A stretch of 64,000 nt of DNA from Lates calcarifer. Taxonomy: Eukaryota > Chordata > Actinopteri > Centropomidae. Positions 38,167-50,247 of the stretch are shown piece after piece; positions within the stretch are counted from its first letter, which is position 1, and each line of letters starts with the position of its first letter. A model generated the notes under the pieces. It ran no database searches, was not told where the DNA came from, and saw only the letters and a list, made by a program, of their open reading frames with translations. A program made the translations under genes and the position numbers. The stretch is from assembly GCF_001640805.2 (NCBI RefSeq), contig NC_066855.1:62001-126000 (forward strand), written 5' to 3'.

Positions 38167-41100
38167 CTGCTCGAAGGACACAAAGGAGGAGAGAGGAGAC
38201 ATGATAAAAGGGGGGATTACTTCAAAGGAAGGCAAACACAGGAGAGAACAGAAGACAGAGACTTGTGTTTTGTTTTTTTGCCCATTTGTTCTGTCAGCAG
38301 GGATTTGACAATACACTGTAAACAGTGCGACACAGACAGATTTCAGTAGTTTAGGATGCACTCTGTGCTATTGGTACATTCCAGTAGTACTCAAAAGTCA
38401 GAATATCTGAGTTCCTAGTCAGAAGTTAGACTCCAGGATTTTTTTAAAAATTTTTTTTTGTGGTGAACAGCCTGAGAAGAAGAGTGGCGATCCTTATCAG
38501 GCTGAAAAAAAATATTTCCAACTATCTGTATATTTTATGGATTGAGAAGATTGAGAAGATAAATTTTGCTTTATTTTTATTCTCCTGGAAATATTCTAAA
38601 AAGATGGGGCAGAATGTGCTCTTTTTAGTAAAGATGAAAGCAACATAATCTTTTGTGATTTTAAGTGTGATTACGATACTAAAATTGCAGCACTTAACAT
38701 AGAATTTCTCAGTAAGTTTTTTTGCCCCCTAGTGGTCAAACACCAGCTAACACAGCCGCCACACCTCATAACTTCTCACGTCAGTGTCTCAGAGCCTCAG
38801 CGTCTCTGCAGAGCTGCTTTCACAATCAGCTTTCAGCCGCTCATTACTGGACCGCAGCCACACAGAGATCCACTTTTTATTTGAACAAATTAAAAGCTAA
38901 ATCCTCTCAGCTCGACCTGGTGGCGATCAGCAGCGCTCATCATTCAGTCTGATGTAAGCCTCTTAACCGGGGAGAGGAGAGGACACGCCCCTCTCTGAAG
39001 CAGGACACAGCCAATGGGAGAGCAGGGATCTGAGAGCAGAGGAGGCTGCTGATGGACAGACAAACGAAAGACAGCGAATGCACCTCTCCACCCGCTCTTT
39101 CCATCCCAGCATGCCATGCTGGTTTAAGCCGAGTCAACAATAATCAGCAGTAATGGTTCAGTCTGACTGTATGTCACAGTCAAAAATCAACGCCAGAGGA
39201 AGAAGTGCCAGCTCAGTACTTTCACACTTTCTCTACTGAGGCTTTTATCTTTCAATTAATGGAGAGAACACAGTCATAGACTCATCTTCTGCCCTTGAAA
39301 CTGAAACCTAAATACAGGGCTGCACCCAAACCAGAAAAACACCTCCAGCAGCATCCAACCACCTTCGTCTTGTCAGAACCAACTCCAAATTACCTTCAGG
39401 TCGTCCGGGATGAAGACCTTGCGAGCCTTCTTGATCATCGGCTGTGGTTTCAGCTCCTCGGCCGAGAACTTGCGTTTGCGTGGGTCAAAGATCTCCTGCC
39501 CCGGCACACTGGACAGAGCCAGGTCTGCTGGGTCGGGCTCGTACCCAACGGGAACCTGTATGGAGTCTGGGTCAATGGGGCTGGGAGTGTTTCTGGAGTT
39601 TGGGAGGCCTGGAGAAAGACGGAGATGAACTAATGGTGACTTTGTATGTCAGAAACTTTCAAAACAGTTAAACAAACAACTGTAAAAATGTAAGGAGATG
39701 GAAAAAACAACGTACAGTATATTTTTTTAACCTCATGTTTCCTCCACTACAAATTTAACCTGAAACTCAACTCTTAGGCTCTATGTCAATGGAAGAACAT
39801 CGAAAGAAGACATAGGAGAAAAGGCTTAAAATTCAGGACATTAATTGAAAAATAAAACTGGGCAGTACACTACATTATCATATAAGACATCCGACTAAAA
39901 GCAATAGGTTCTTACTCTCCAGCTCCAGTAACTGATCAGAGAATGTAAGGCTGCAGTGTTGAGCGGCAGCCACCAGGTGGTGACAGATCTGAAGGTAAAC
40001 CTTTATGAGTTGCAAGGATGAATCCTAGAGGTGGGAAGATGAACCTTGTGAAAATATAAAATATGTGAATATACTGTACATCTAACCAACTCCCTTTGAC
40101 AAAGAGCTAAAGATCTCAGATATGTTGAAGATGAAAGTTGAGGTTATGCAGTTTCTCTGCTTGTTTTGCCTGAAGACATTTTTCACTATCCATTGCATCA
40201 TTTATTTACAGGAGGAGGAGAAAGTTGACAACATTATAGATGAGATTCCTACAGAGACACAGCTTTTTATTGAAGAGTAAGATCCTTTTTGTTTAAGCAG
40301 AAACATTGCTACATATCACTACCAGACTCCATTGACAAAAACAGGAATTTTACTGGGAGCTGCTGGAATACCACTGCCTCCATCTGTTACTTTCTTTGTG
40401 TTGCTGTGTGACTTTCAGTGGTGGAAGAAGTAATCAGATACTGTGTGTTGAAGTGAAAGTACCACACAATAAGACAAACAAACAGACTGAGGCGGTCAAA
40501 CTCCCCATTTTCTGCTTAGAAAAATTCCTGTTTTTGTCAGTGGAGTGTGGTATTGATAAACTGATGTTTCTGGGTTTTTTTCTTGTCAGTTTCCCTTTTC
40601 ATTCTCATTATTTGGACCAAAAATGTAATTAATTTATTTAAATTTTTCTCATATCTAACTATTTAATGTATATTTTTGGTTTTCATGCAGGAATAAACTG
40701 TGAGCTGTGTCCTTCAAAATAAAAGCCCTGCATCTCCTCAACAAACCTGCTGATAAAAGATCAGAACTTGAAAAGAACTTGAAGCCTTTGTTATGTTCGC
40801 ATAGGTCTGACAAGATGCGAAGATCAGATTCATGAACCTATCGCTCACTCACCACCACCAGCACTACCCAATCAAAACGTCTCAATGGAGTCACGAGTGA
40901 AGGTGACTGAGACCAGCCCCCCCTTCCCCACACCTCCCTCCTACATAGCAGCAGGGGCCCTACCACCAGTTCTTGGAAGAGACTATTTGTTTTTCCTCTC
41001 CAGCTGGTCCTGCAGAGGTCAGGGCCAGGTGTGTGTGTGAGAGAGGACAAATTAGAGTTTTATTTTTGAGCGTCAACAGGTTGTTTGAAGGTTCAGACAT

Positions 41101-42513
41101 GGTTTTAGGATTAAGGTTTGACCAGACAGTAAATTGAGAATTTTGGGGTTTTAGATGGTTTAAATAGATTAATATCGTGTTTTTAAATATTTTCTGGCAT
41201 CTGAAAATAGTCGGCAGATCAATCTATGTCAAATAATGGTGATTTGCAGCTCTTGTGAATATCTGTGAAATGAATTTTGGATTTATCAGAGTAAATAGAA
41301 ATGTGACAAAGCCCAAACTCTGACACAAGAAAAGGTTTTTTGGAATATTCTGCTGTTATTCTGCCTCACTGTTCTGTATAAAAGGGACAGAGGCACCCCA
41401 TCTTTAACCTGGCAGTGGAGGTAGTCTCAGAGCTGAATGACGTCTGTAAAAAGGTTAAGGTTAGGGTTCAGAGACTGAGATGCAATGATCCTCACTTAAA
41501 TGTGCTGCCTCGACCCAGGATGAGGGTACACAATTAATTTTTTAATACAAGATGTAAAGTTTTATTTAAACTTCAAGCTTTTTGTTCATACTGGCATCAG
41601 GCTGCTGTGACAGTAAAGTTAAAGAAAATGTTCAACATTTTGGTGATTTACTCAACGAGCCACAGGTTTAAAAGGAAAAACCCAGAAATCCTGTGAGGTG
41701 ATGTCAGTGAACTACGCACCAGCTGTTCTATGAGGCTTCACTCTACAAGTTAATTGACAAAACCCTTCGGGGCTGGACGACGGGGAAACAGGAGGAAGTG
41801 AATTTTCTGACAATGGAAGCAGGTGGGAGCTGAACAGCAGCAGCCTCCTCACTGCCTCAAACGTGACGCTGGGAAACATCCTGACACGTGTAAACGTGTG
41901 TAACATGAGCACATTTAATCTGCGTGAGCTGCTGGGTCGTAGTTCCTGATGTCTTAGACCATCCTGCTGTAAACAATGACCCCACAAATCGTCTGTGCAG
42001 CTTATTATTAGGTTTCACTGTGACACGACCTCAGGCAGATGGGAGTTCAGGTTGGAGGACTTTCAGCTCTTCGTGCCTCTAAAAACTTCCTCCATTAATC
42101 CATAATGTGTTTTACTGTGACATTTTTATCAGCTCCTCTCTTCTCTCATCAGATTTTGGACTGTTTCAAGAGGCTTTAGTAAGTAAAAGAACTTGGTAAG
42201 ATATAGAGCCCGGGGAAAAAAGGGTTAGAAAGAAAAGATGTACTTTTGCAAGATCTTGAGAAACTATTGCAGAATCTCATTGATGTCGAGATCTCACAAA
42301 AGTTTCATGAGATCTTGTCAAAATTTCTTGAAATCTCAAAAAGGCTCTTGAGGTCTTGAGATCTCGCAAAAGGTTCTTGAGCTCTCGCAGAAGTTTAACA
42401 AGATCTTGCAAACGTTTCTGGAAATCTTGCAAAATTACATCTTGTGAGATCTCAAGAAACTTTTGGGCAATCTCATGAAAATACATCTTTTTTTTTCAAC
42501 CTTCAACCACTGT

Positions 42514-42544
<31 letters not shown>

Positions 42545-43707
42545 GGCAGAGTGGGACAAAAATAAGAATCTGCCCAAAGGCAAAATCATGAATTAAAAGG
42601 AGAGTTAGGATAAAAACAGAGGTGAGCAGAGATACTGATTTCAAAAGTCACTTTAGAGGCTTCAAATCTACACGTTTGTGCAGGTCGGAGTTGATTTTCA
42701 CACTCTCACTTAAAAAAGAGGAAACAGTTGAGGTTGTGCAGTGACTCCACCTAACGAGCAGGATGAGGATGTTTGTGCTTTTTTAGTTTCTCCACCTCCT
42801 CTCTCTCTCTCTCAGTTTGTTTTTCATTATCTGGTGAACCCTGGGTAACCCTGGTTGTTCCCGCCCTCTTATCTGCTGGACAGTCACGGGGGCCATGTGG
42901 GAATACAAATATGCCAGATTATGCCATAGATTACTCTGCTATATTTAGATGTCAGAGCGGCAGATTAATGCTGGCCTCTGCTGGGGGGAAGCTATGCTGT
43001 GGTGGTATCATGTAGAGAGTCACGACCAGAGATGAAGATAATATTACATTTTGGAGAAACAAAAAACTATCAGATCTTCATCAAAATTCATGATAGAAAA
43101 TTAACTCAGAGTTTATGATCTATGTCCATAAAACTTTCAAGAACTTTGCAGAGATTGTTAAACACATCACTGAACATCCAAAGAAGATCCTTCCAGAGCC
43201 TGATATTTCCCTCAGGAGTTGATAGAGACCAAAACCAGAGCTTAGAGAGAAAGAATACTGGACATGAATATATGTCAGATGATAAATCAGTTAATTCAGC
43301 TTCTGTGTTTTAGTTCCCCCCTGATGGTCTCATTGCTGTTTCAGACACTTCGACTGGGATCTAATCCTGGAGGTTAAACACTCAGAGAAAAGGTAAAGTC
43401 TCTCTTCAGTCATACATCTGTTCAGCTCAGTGTTACTTTATTTGTGTGTTTGAGTGTTTAAGCAGAAAAATGTCAGTGCAGAGTTTGTTTTCAGATGCAT
43501 CTGCTGCAGTCCAGGGAAACTTACACTGTGATGTAGAAGCTTAAAGAACTACAGTGCACATTAAAAACAGACTTTACAGTGAAGGAGGAGACATCTGAGA
43601 GGGATGTGCTTTCAAGAACTCACTCATCAGCTGAACTCCTGCAGCTGATTCTGCGAACTCCACTCTGAGCCAGGAGGACTATCCCAGACTGACTCATACA
43701 CTGCAAG

Positions 43708-43772
<65 letters not shown>

Positions 43773-43905
43773 CAGAATCATTAGTTGGTTTGAGTGTAAA
43801 TACAGAGCTGGAAACTTGTGTGTGTGGATGTGTGGACGTGAGGGTTGCCGCCTCCTGGCCTACTTCTGCAGAGAACACTATGTTCTTAAAACACTGATCT
43901 CATGC

Positions 43906-43951
<46 letters not shown>

Positions 43952-46900
43952 AGTCCAGTCACATGTCTCTGCATGCTGTGAGAGGACCACTTGTTTTCTT
44001 TCTCTATAAACATGAGGAACATGGAGGGAGTAAGAGAGTCAAAGTGGAAGTTCTCGCCTTCACACCCATGCATGTTGATGCACACACACATGCACACACA
44101 TGCTTGCTGAGGCCAGGAAATCTGTTGAGGTGTTGAATCTGACACTTTCTTCACTCGTGGCGTTTGGGGTGGACATGTTTTCCTCGCAGTGTCCAGTGAG
44201 TGTTACTACTCTGAGCCTCCTCTCCCCTACATTACTGAGCACTTAACCGAGCACACCTGAGCTCATCTCACCTTTGCACTGTTTTCCCCTGTTGCACAGC
44301 ACTTTTGGCTGTGATAAGGTCAGGGATTTGAACCTTGAGCTATTTGTTCAGCAGAGTTAAGAGTATTTTCTCTGTGTGGTGAAAGAGCCCACAAACAGAG
44401 GATTTACAGGCTCACGTGCAAAGAGACGTCTAAAATCAACAGTGAACTGAATGAAATGGTCATAATGACTTTCAATGGTAGACTGCCGCAGGTGTTCATT
44501 CCTGAATTCAACGAATGTTGGTAGACACGTCTGCCTCAGGGCAAGAAACAAAAGTTTTATTGATTCAGTCACCTGACATTCAGGGCTGCAGCCAGGAGGT
44601 CCCTCTATACATTATCCATCACAAGTTCAATAAGTGATATCTGAGTTTCAGTGCCAATTTTAAAACTATCACCTATTTCAATACATTACCTTGGGGAATA
44701 TAAACATTTTTAACAAAAGAAGTCAAAGTTGTCAAATGTTAGATAAAAATAAACACAAGTAGCTGCACAAGGACAAATTTTAGATTTAAATCATGAACTT
44801 TCTGGTCAAAGAATACGTTAAAAATCTAATCTGAACAGATATCAATCGATTTTCAGCTACAGCTTTAAGTAAGTGGTAGCTAATGTCTGGTTAATTCCAA
44901 TCAAGAAATCTTTTCATCTTTAAGCAACAGTCTCATTTAAACTGATGCATTCTCCTCAGTTGCAGATCAAACTGTCGGTCAACTGAGTTATTTCAACACT
45001 CAACTGATTGATTTTTCTAAACAAAGACTGAATCCCCCCTCCGGCCTTGAATGCCTCCTGACTGACTGTTTTCTGCTCATCCATCACTGCTAATCACTCA
45101 AAGAGGAGAAAGGAGCTGAAAGACTGTCCTCCTACTGCAGCTGCTACTCATCATGAAAGTGACAAATGGCTTTCATTTTGTCTTCAGCAGGAGACAACTG
45201 GTAGCCAAGAAAAAAACTGGTTGGTGATCCGGTAGCTTCCTTTACTGTCAAGTGATAATTGTTCGTGAAGAGCATGTGATCATTTAAAGGCACAAACTAA
45301 TGAGTTTCATCTCTTACAAATCACATTAAACTTCAAATTTTCTTCAAATGCATCTTGTAGGTGTGTGCATTTATCAGTGTATGTTTCCTTTAGTTCCAGA
45401 CAGCCATTTCCATTGTTTTTTGTATGCTATTAAAGTCTATTAGCAGTCACTTGAAACTAGAGTTGAAACAATTAGTCACTTAATCAATTTGTTGATTCGT
45501 TGCTTGACAGACAAAACACTGGAAAAATGCAAGTTGTCTTAGACTTTTGTCATAGTACTCTGAATGTGTCCGAGTTACAGACTGGTGATTGAACGAAACA
45601 ATTTAAATTGTTGTTTTTTTTACTACTTATAATACTGACTAAACTGTACTGACGGGTCTTTTTAGGATATTTGGGGTATTTTATTGTCCTCTTTACTTGG
45701 TATATCTTGTAGGGTTCCACAAGGATCCATCCAGTACCCTGTTATTTTCTGCATACTTGAGCTTTCTCTTGAACAATTAAATCAAAAGCACAAAAAATTT
45801 ATTGCTACGCTGATGATACTCTGCTTCTTTGAAATTGATGACCAAATTCTGGGCAATTTCTCATCACTCATGTTTGTGTGAGTTGGTGTTACCTGCTCTT
45901 GCCGGGCTGCTGTGCAGGCAGTTCGGGGAGACGACGCTCGTGTGTACGGAGGTGGAGGCGTGGTTGCTGAGGTCCATCACTGAGGGCGCAGGTGTGGGTG
46001 GGGTTGGGGGCATGATTGGCGGCTGGCGTGGCGGAGCGTGTGGTTGGTGCTGGTCGTGGTGGTGGTGGTGGTGGTGGTGGGAGGGGCTGGAGGGGATGCC
46101 GTTCTCAGACAGGAACTCTTCCAGGTCCATGTACTCCAGCTGGAAGGTGTCTCCGTCGTAGGGCAGGGTCTTGTCCCACAGCGTGGGGCCGAGGAAGGCC
46201 GACTGGGGGGCGCTGCGCTCTTCCTCCAGATTCTTCTCCTTCTCCTGCTCCTTGCTGAAAGCTAACAGGGGGAGAACAAAGTCAGTCAGCACAAACCACA
46301 AAACTATGACTATTGGGTTATTGTGGAAGCCCAGCAAAGAATTGATCGAGTCCAATGAAGGTCCAATCATCCAGACTTAGCTTAAACATGCATAATTAGT
46401 TCTAGTATTATAACGTGACATATTATTTGAGTATTTTCTAATATTACATTCTTGTTAACACAAAAACATAGTTGTCATTGTCAGTGTTTGCTGAAAAAAA
46501 GAGCATGGTCCTGAAAGAATGTGGTTAAGGTTAGGAATTGGTTGTTGTCATGGATTTGTTGACCAATCCATCTACCACTGACAGTGGCAGCGATGGATTA
46601 TTGCTGAAGAATTCATCCTATTCCTCCAATAAACAGTGGATCAAGCTGCCATTAAAAACACCTTAAAGTCTGTGTTGTCTTCTAAGAGGTCTGTGTTGTT
46701 CTTCATGAGCACTGAAAACCACCGAACAAGAGGCATTGTAGATATAAAGAGGAAGATATTATGACTGGAAACAACTTGAACTATAGGGAAACTTAAAATG
46801 AGATTACACAGGAGAGTTTGGTTAAAATATGTGTTCACACATATTATAATCTATCAGCTCCAAATACCTGACCCTGTGTCCTTGCCATGGACAGATGGAT

Positions 46901-47618
46901 CTCTCCCATTGGAATCCACATCATGATTATTGATTACGAGTGTTTTTCTTTCCAGACAGATTTCTACTCACATATCGGACACCTAATCAACAGCAAAACC
47001 TGTCAAGTCCTGACAGGTAATCAGGAATTCCTAATCCAAACTGGAAAACACAGAAAACCAAACCAGGAGAATATTCTTTTTTCTTGAGATTGTTTGGACA
47101 TTGCCTGAAGCTAGGATATAGTTCATCAAAGTCTCAAGTATATGAAAAGGCTGATTTAAACCACTTCAGTTTTAGATCAAAAGCTCAACTAAAAGTGCAA
47201 AGTTTTGCAACACTGCAGAGCCGAAACAAGAAGTCAAACAATTGATTACCAGAAATTCAAGTCTGACAACATTTGATGTAAAAACACCAAAAATTCTCTG
47301 GTTCCACTTCTCCAGATGTAAATATTTTCTACTTTACTTTGTTTTATATGATAACTGGACCATTGCTCAGACTACACAATCATCTGAATACGTCACCTTG
47401 ACCTCTGGGAAATACTGATGGAGGATTTTCACTATTTCTTAAACAGACTGAATGATCCGAATAAATAATATTTCAAATACACTGTAAGCTGCAGCTGCAC
47501 AACAATTCATATCATAAATTCAGATCATCAGATCATAATTAAGGGTGATAAAAATATAACAAAGCTGTTAAATATTACATTTTATATAAATGTAGAAGTA
47601 TATACTTCTTCTATCGCT

Positions 47619-47679
<61 letters not shown>

Positions 47680-48080
47680 ATGATAGAAGTGTCACTATCA
47701 GCATTAACAGGCAGGAAACTCATATTGGTCTCTGTGAAGGAGCATGAACGCCCTGCTGGGCGTGAGAAGTTTGTGCCTGCGGCTCAGACAGAGCTGACAG
47801 GTGAAGTGTCTCTGCAGCCTCCATTACAGTGACTTAGTGAAAGCGCAGAGAAACACACTAACGTAGCTCTGATCCCCCATGAACTGCTCTCTCCACATGA
47901 AACTACAGGCTGACACACAGACCGTGAATAAAGGCTGCAGGCCGTTTCTCTCCTCACTTCACCTTCATGATGCAGCGGCAGCTTCATCGGGTTCTCCAGC
48001 AGGGACTTGAGAACTCCGTGCGTCGCCGGGGGCAGGAAACTTGGATTGAGCGGGATGGGGTGTCGGGACATTTTCTCCAT
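37951..48080 (-). CDS. hlf: Hepatic leukemia factor, PAR-bZIP (whole CDS span, 4 exons)
   Basis: The CDS joins four minus-strand exons: 48080-47963, 46261-45893, 39608-39394 and 38166-37951. Together they are 918 bases, 305 aa, with phases that fit exactly. HLF is a nuclear transcription factor binding D-box sites (consensus TTAYRTAA) as homo- or heterodimer with DBP and TEF; it acts in circadian output and blood stem cells. Layout: N-terminal [19 protein letters not shown]; activation segment [20 protein letters not shown] then [19 protein letters not shown] domain about 200-235 ([20 protein letters not shown]); basic region about 238-258 ([17 protein letters not shown]); leucine zipper to the terminus HGPL. 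Ending at HGPL with no extension, and MEKMSR at the start, favour HLF over TEF or DBP. Human HLF is 295 aa; the extra length is mainly a His/Pro-rich stretch in exon 2. Teleosts can carry two hlf copies; which one this is cannot be told here. Confidence 0.97.
39394..39608 (-). CDS. hlf: hlf coding exon 3: PAR domain
   Basis: 215 bases, acceptor ctccag before 39608 and donor gtaatt after 39394. It encodes [20 protein letters not shown], then [20 protein letters not shown] and the proline- and acid-rich domain ending [13 protein letters not shown]. The last codon AAG joins GAT of exon 4, reproducing the family junction DLK-DDKYW. Confidence 0.97.
40226..40840 (+). repeat. Dispersed repeat family A, copy 4
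   Basis: Starts near ACATTATAGATGAGATTCCT, includes CCAGACTCCATTGACAAAAA, GGAATACCACTGCCTCCATC and an inverted second arm (ATTCCTGTTTTTGTCAGTGG), then extends through CTTCAAAATAAAAGCCCTGC to GGTCTGACAAGATGCGAAGA. The region from about 40400 onward matches 51776-52230 in reverse orientation. Confidence 0.8.
42236..42486 (-). repeat. Degenerate minisatellite (CTTGAGATCTCGCAAAA-type units)
   Basis: About ten imperfect units of roughly 20-30 bases built from (T)CTTGAGATCTCGCAAAA with GTTTCATG or AAATTTCTTG variants. Because most indels keep frame, the minus strand reads as a spurious 69-aa leucine-rich ORF. It lies in hlf intron 2. Confidence 0.75.
43711..43771. repeat. (GT)n microsatellite, about 30 units
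   Basis: Uninterrupted GT tract in hlf intron 2. Confidence 0.98.
43911..43944. repeat. (CA)n microsatellite
   Basis: About 17 CA units, 140 bases from the long (GT)n and complementary to it. Confidence 0.98.
45700..45860 (+). mobile_element. LINE reverse-transcriptase relic (VPQGS block)
   Basis: Plus-strand translation gives [20 protein letters not shown], matching the GVPQGS(I/V)LGP block of non-LTR reverse transcriptase. In a shifted frame [13 protein letters not shown] sequence follows, then [13 protein letters not shown]. It is short, frameshifted and inactive. It lies antisense within hlf intron 2. Confidence 0.75.
45893..46261 (-). CDS. hlf: hlf coding exon 2: activation region and poly-His
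   Basis: 369 bases; acceptor ccctgttag, donor gtaaca. It encodes [19 protein letters not shown], the conserved [20 protein letters not shown] and [14 protein letters not shown] activation core, then a variable tail with eight consecutive His (GGT-rich on the plus strand, 46055-46080), a Pro-rich run and [11 protein letters not shown]...SPNC. The His run is encoded by near-pure CAC codons and likely varies between individuals. Confidence 0.97.
46262..47962 (-). other. hlf: hlf intron 1
   Basis: 1.7 kb with a (CA)n/(TA)n compound microsatellite (47619-47681) flanked by the inverted pair CTTCTATC / GATAGAAG. No exon seen. Confidence 0.8.
47619..47681. repeat. Compound (CA)n(TA)n microsatellite
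   Basis: CA units (47619-47644) pass directly into TA units (47645-47681, one phase break near 47668). Confidence 0.95.
47963..48080 (-). CDS. hlf: hlf coding exon 1
   Basis: 39 codons plus one base, [10 protein letters not shown] to MKLPLHHE, donor gtgaag. The ATG at 48080 is chosen because mammalian HLF begins MEKMSR and its context (gtgATGG) is strong. An in-frame ATG five codons upstream (48095, MQGGV) has a weaker context. Confidence 0.93.
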
Positions 48081-48239
48081 CACGCCTCCCTGCATCTGGA
48101 GCCGGTGAATCCAAACAACAACAACAAAACAGGAACAAAAATAAGGCAAAAATCTGCGTGAAAAAGCAAAGTGTGATCAGCTGTGCTGGTGCTGAGGTCC
48201 AGGTCTGGACTCTACATGAAAAATAAGAAACCAAATCAA

Positions 48240-48420
48240 AAAAAGCGCGTGTTAGATTAAAGACATGAATCGGCGCGGGGACGTGCTGTGGGCGCGTGCG
48301 GCGGTGGCTGACCGGGGCTGCAGGAGGTGGACAGAGCGAGCACCGATCCCATGTGTGAGAACTGAGGACTGCTGACGTCAAAGCGCGAGCCAAACACCCG
48401 CCTCCTTACCTCCACACCCC
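48240..48420 (-). promoter_or_regulatory. hlf: hlf CpG-rich promoter region
   Basis: A short CpG-dense block (GCGCG, GGCGCGGGGACG, GGGCGCGTGCGGCGG) in otherwise AT-rich DNA, starting 160 bases upstream of the hlf start codon. It includes a CRE. The transcription start is not identifiable. Confidence 0.55.
48373..48380. promoter_or_regulatory. Full CRE palindrome TGACGTCA
   Basis: Perfect CREB/ATF site about 300 bases upstream of the hlf start codon, at the distal edge of the CpG-rich block. cAMP/CREB input is common in circadian PAR-bZIP genes; occupancy here is inferred. Confidence 0.5.
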
Positions 48421-49013
48421 TCCCTCCTCCCCCCTCCCTCACCCAGCTCAGCTGCATGTTCCACCATCCACAGTTTAGTCCCTTTACTCTGATATTCACT
48501 CAGCTGTCAGTTTATTAGGAACACCAGTCATGAAGGTCATCGTGTTGATGACAGGTGATTCACCTGTATGACGTAGTCTGCATCAAACAGAGAGGTGCTT
48601 CTACTATTTAAAACCCTCTGATTAAAAACTAAATAATAGGAACACCTGTCACAAACACAAACTAAACTTGATGAAAGGAGGATTTACTGCAGGACTGCTG
48701 CTGTGTCACATCCCACACTGAGAAAATAAATCAATAAAAGTTGTTACAGTGAATAAACTGCTTAATTAATGGTTGTGGATGGTTACAGTTACATGGTTAC
48801 ATTCATTTAAATGCTCAGTAATACTGCGGCTGATGGATCTTCACTGGTTTAAAATGATGATTAAACTGAAACAACAACAGAACTGATCCAACTCTTAAAT
48901 GTCACAATAAAAGAGTTTGTCACATTTTAAATGAAGTTTAATGTCACAAGATCCAAAATAAAAGTTTGTTTTCTGAAGAATCCATTCAGTTTTTTATGCG
49001 TTTGAATATTTTA

Positions 49014-49014
<1 letters not shown>

Positions 49015-49051
<37 letters not shown>
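49015..49051. repeat. (CA)n microsatellite
   Basis: About 18 CA units. Confidence 0.97.
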
Positions 49052-49055
<4 letters not shown>

Positions 49056-50247
49056 GAGAGGAATGCTGGGTCACATGAGTGGGCCGGCTTGACCTACTTT
49101 CATCCAATGAGAAGGCTCCATGGCCAGCTCTCCTCCCCCCCTCCGCCCTCTGCAGCCCGGTCACATTGAACCTCATGTGCTCTAGACTGAGAGAAAAACA
49201 AATCCAGCAGGAGAGGAGGGGAGGGAAGAGAGGAGAGTACAGTGGGGATGTAGGGAATAGAGGAGAGAGGAGGAGGAGGGGATGAGGAGAAAAAAGTAGA
49301 GGAGGAATGGAGAAAACGGGAGACGAGAGGAAAACAGGAGTGGGGAAACTAGAGAGGAAAGTAGGGGAAATGAGGGGAGGCCTCATAAAACGCTGTAATA
49401 TTTCTTTAAATTGCAGAGAGAGAGTCAGAGTGTGTCTGTAGAATCATTACATGTTTTATTCTGAAAATAAAGAACATGAAGCAAATAAAAACACATTACA
49501 AGTCACAGTACAGTCATTATATCAATGTAAATCCTTGGTTCAACACTAAGAGTATTTTATTATTTTTCCTACTTGACTTTTGTACGACACTCAGCCGTTT
49601 GTCTGCAGCTAAACATCGTACAGTCTGTGACAGAGGATGGAAGAAAAGGAGCCTTGACAAATCCCTATCAGCCTCGCTCTCATTAAAACTTCCTTAGCAA
49701 CAGCGGTTACTAAAGCACAGTGATGTTGTGACGACCTTTGTGTGTGTGAGAGCCAGAGGAAAGTAGGACAGGGCTCAGACACGCCTGCCTCAGACCAGTG
49801 ACTGGGCCAAAACACCGGCTCTGACTCATCCCTGTAACTCGCACAGTCGATCACTAAACCCACCGGTATTATTACCTGAGGGGTTAAGTATCTATGCCCA
49901 TACACAAGTGATAACACCACCTGTACCTTCTGTTATAGTCCTAGCTACAGGATCATCCAACTATGCAGCTCCTCACAGCTCTGCAGCGTTTCATTTTTTG
50001 ATATTTAAGGACCAGTTTTGCTGTTTTTGTTCAGTCTCGTCTGCAGCATTCAGCAGGTGAAGAGCTCAGGACCTGGTGCAGATCAAACCAGAGCTAAAAG
50101 GAGTGTTGATATTCATTGTGTTGCTCTGTTGAAGGTGTAAACAAATGTTTTGCTAACAAAGAGCTGCAAGAATAAGCCCAAAACCAGGAAGTCAGTTAGC
50201 ATGTTAGCATGTTAGCACTTCCTGTCTCCTCGTCCCAAAGTCAGTGT

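Larger units (their letters stand above)
39609..45892 (-). other. hlf: hlf intron 2
   Basis: 6.3-kb intron holding a family A repeat (40226-40840), a degenerate minisatellite (42236-42486), a 25-base poly-A run (about 42515-42539), a long (GT)n and a (CA)n in opposite orientation (43711, 43911) and a LINE relic (45700-45860) ending about 30 bases from exon 2. No extra coding exon was seen. Confidence 0.8.

Noticed and set aside
37788..38349. Plus-strand ORFs of 102-140 aa
   Set aside because: They are antisense shadows of hlf exon 4 and of the TA/TG repeats.
43627..44154. ORFs rich in Cys-Val or Thr-His
   Set aside because: They are translations of GT/CA microsatellites.
47619..47700. Flanking CTTCTATC / GATAGAAG pair considered as transposon ends
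   Set aside because: Only eight bases around a microsatellite, with no target duplication; likely chance or slippage.
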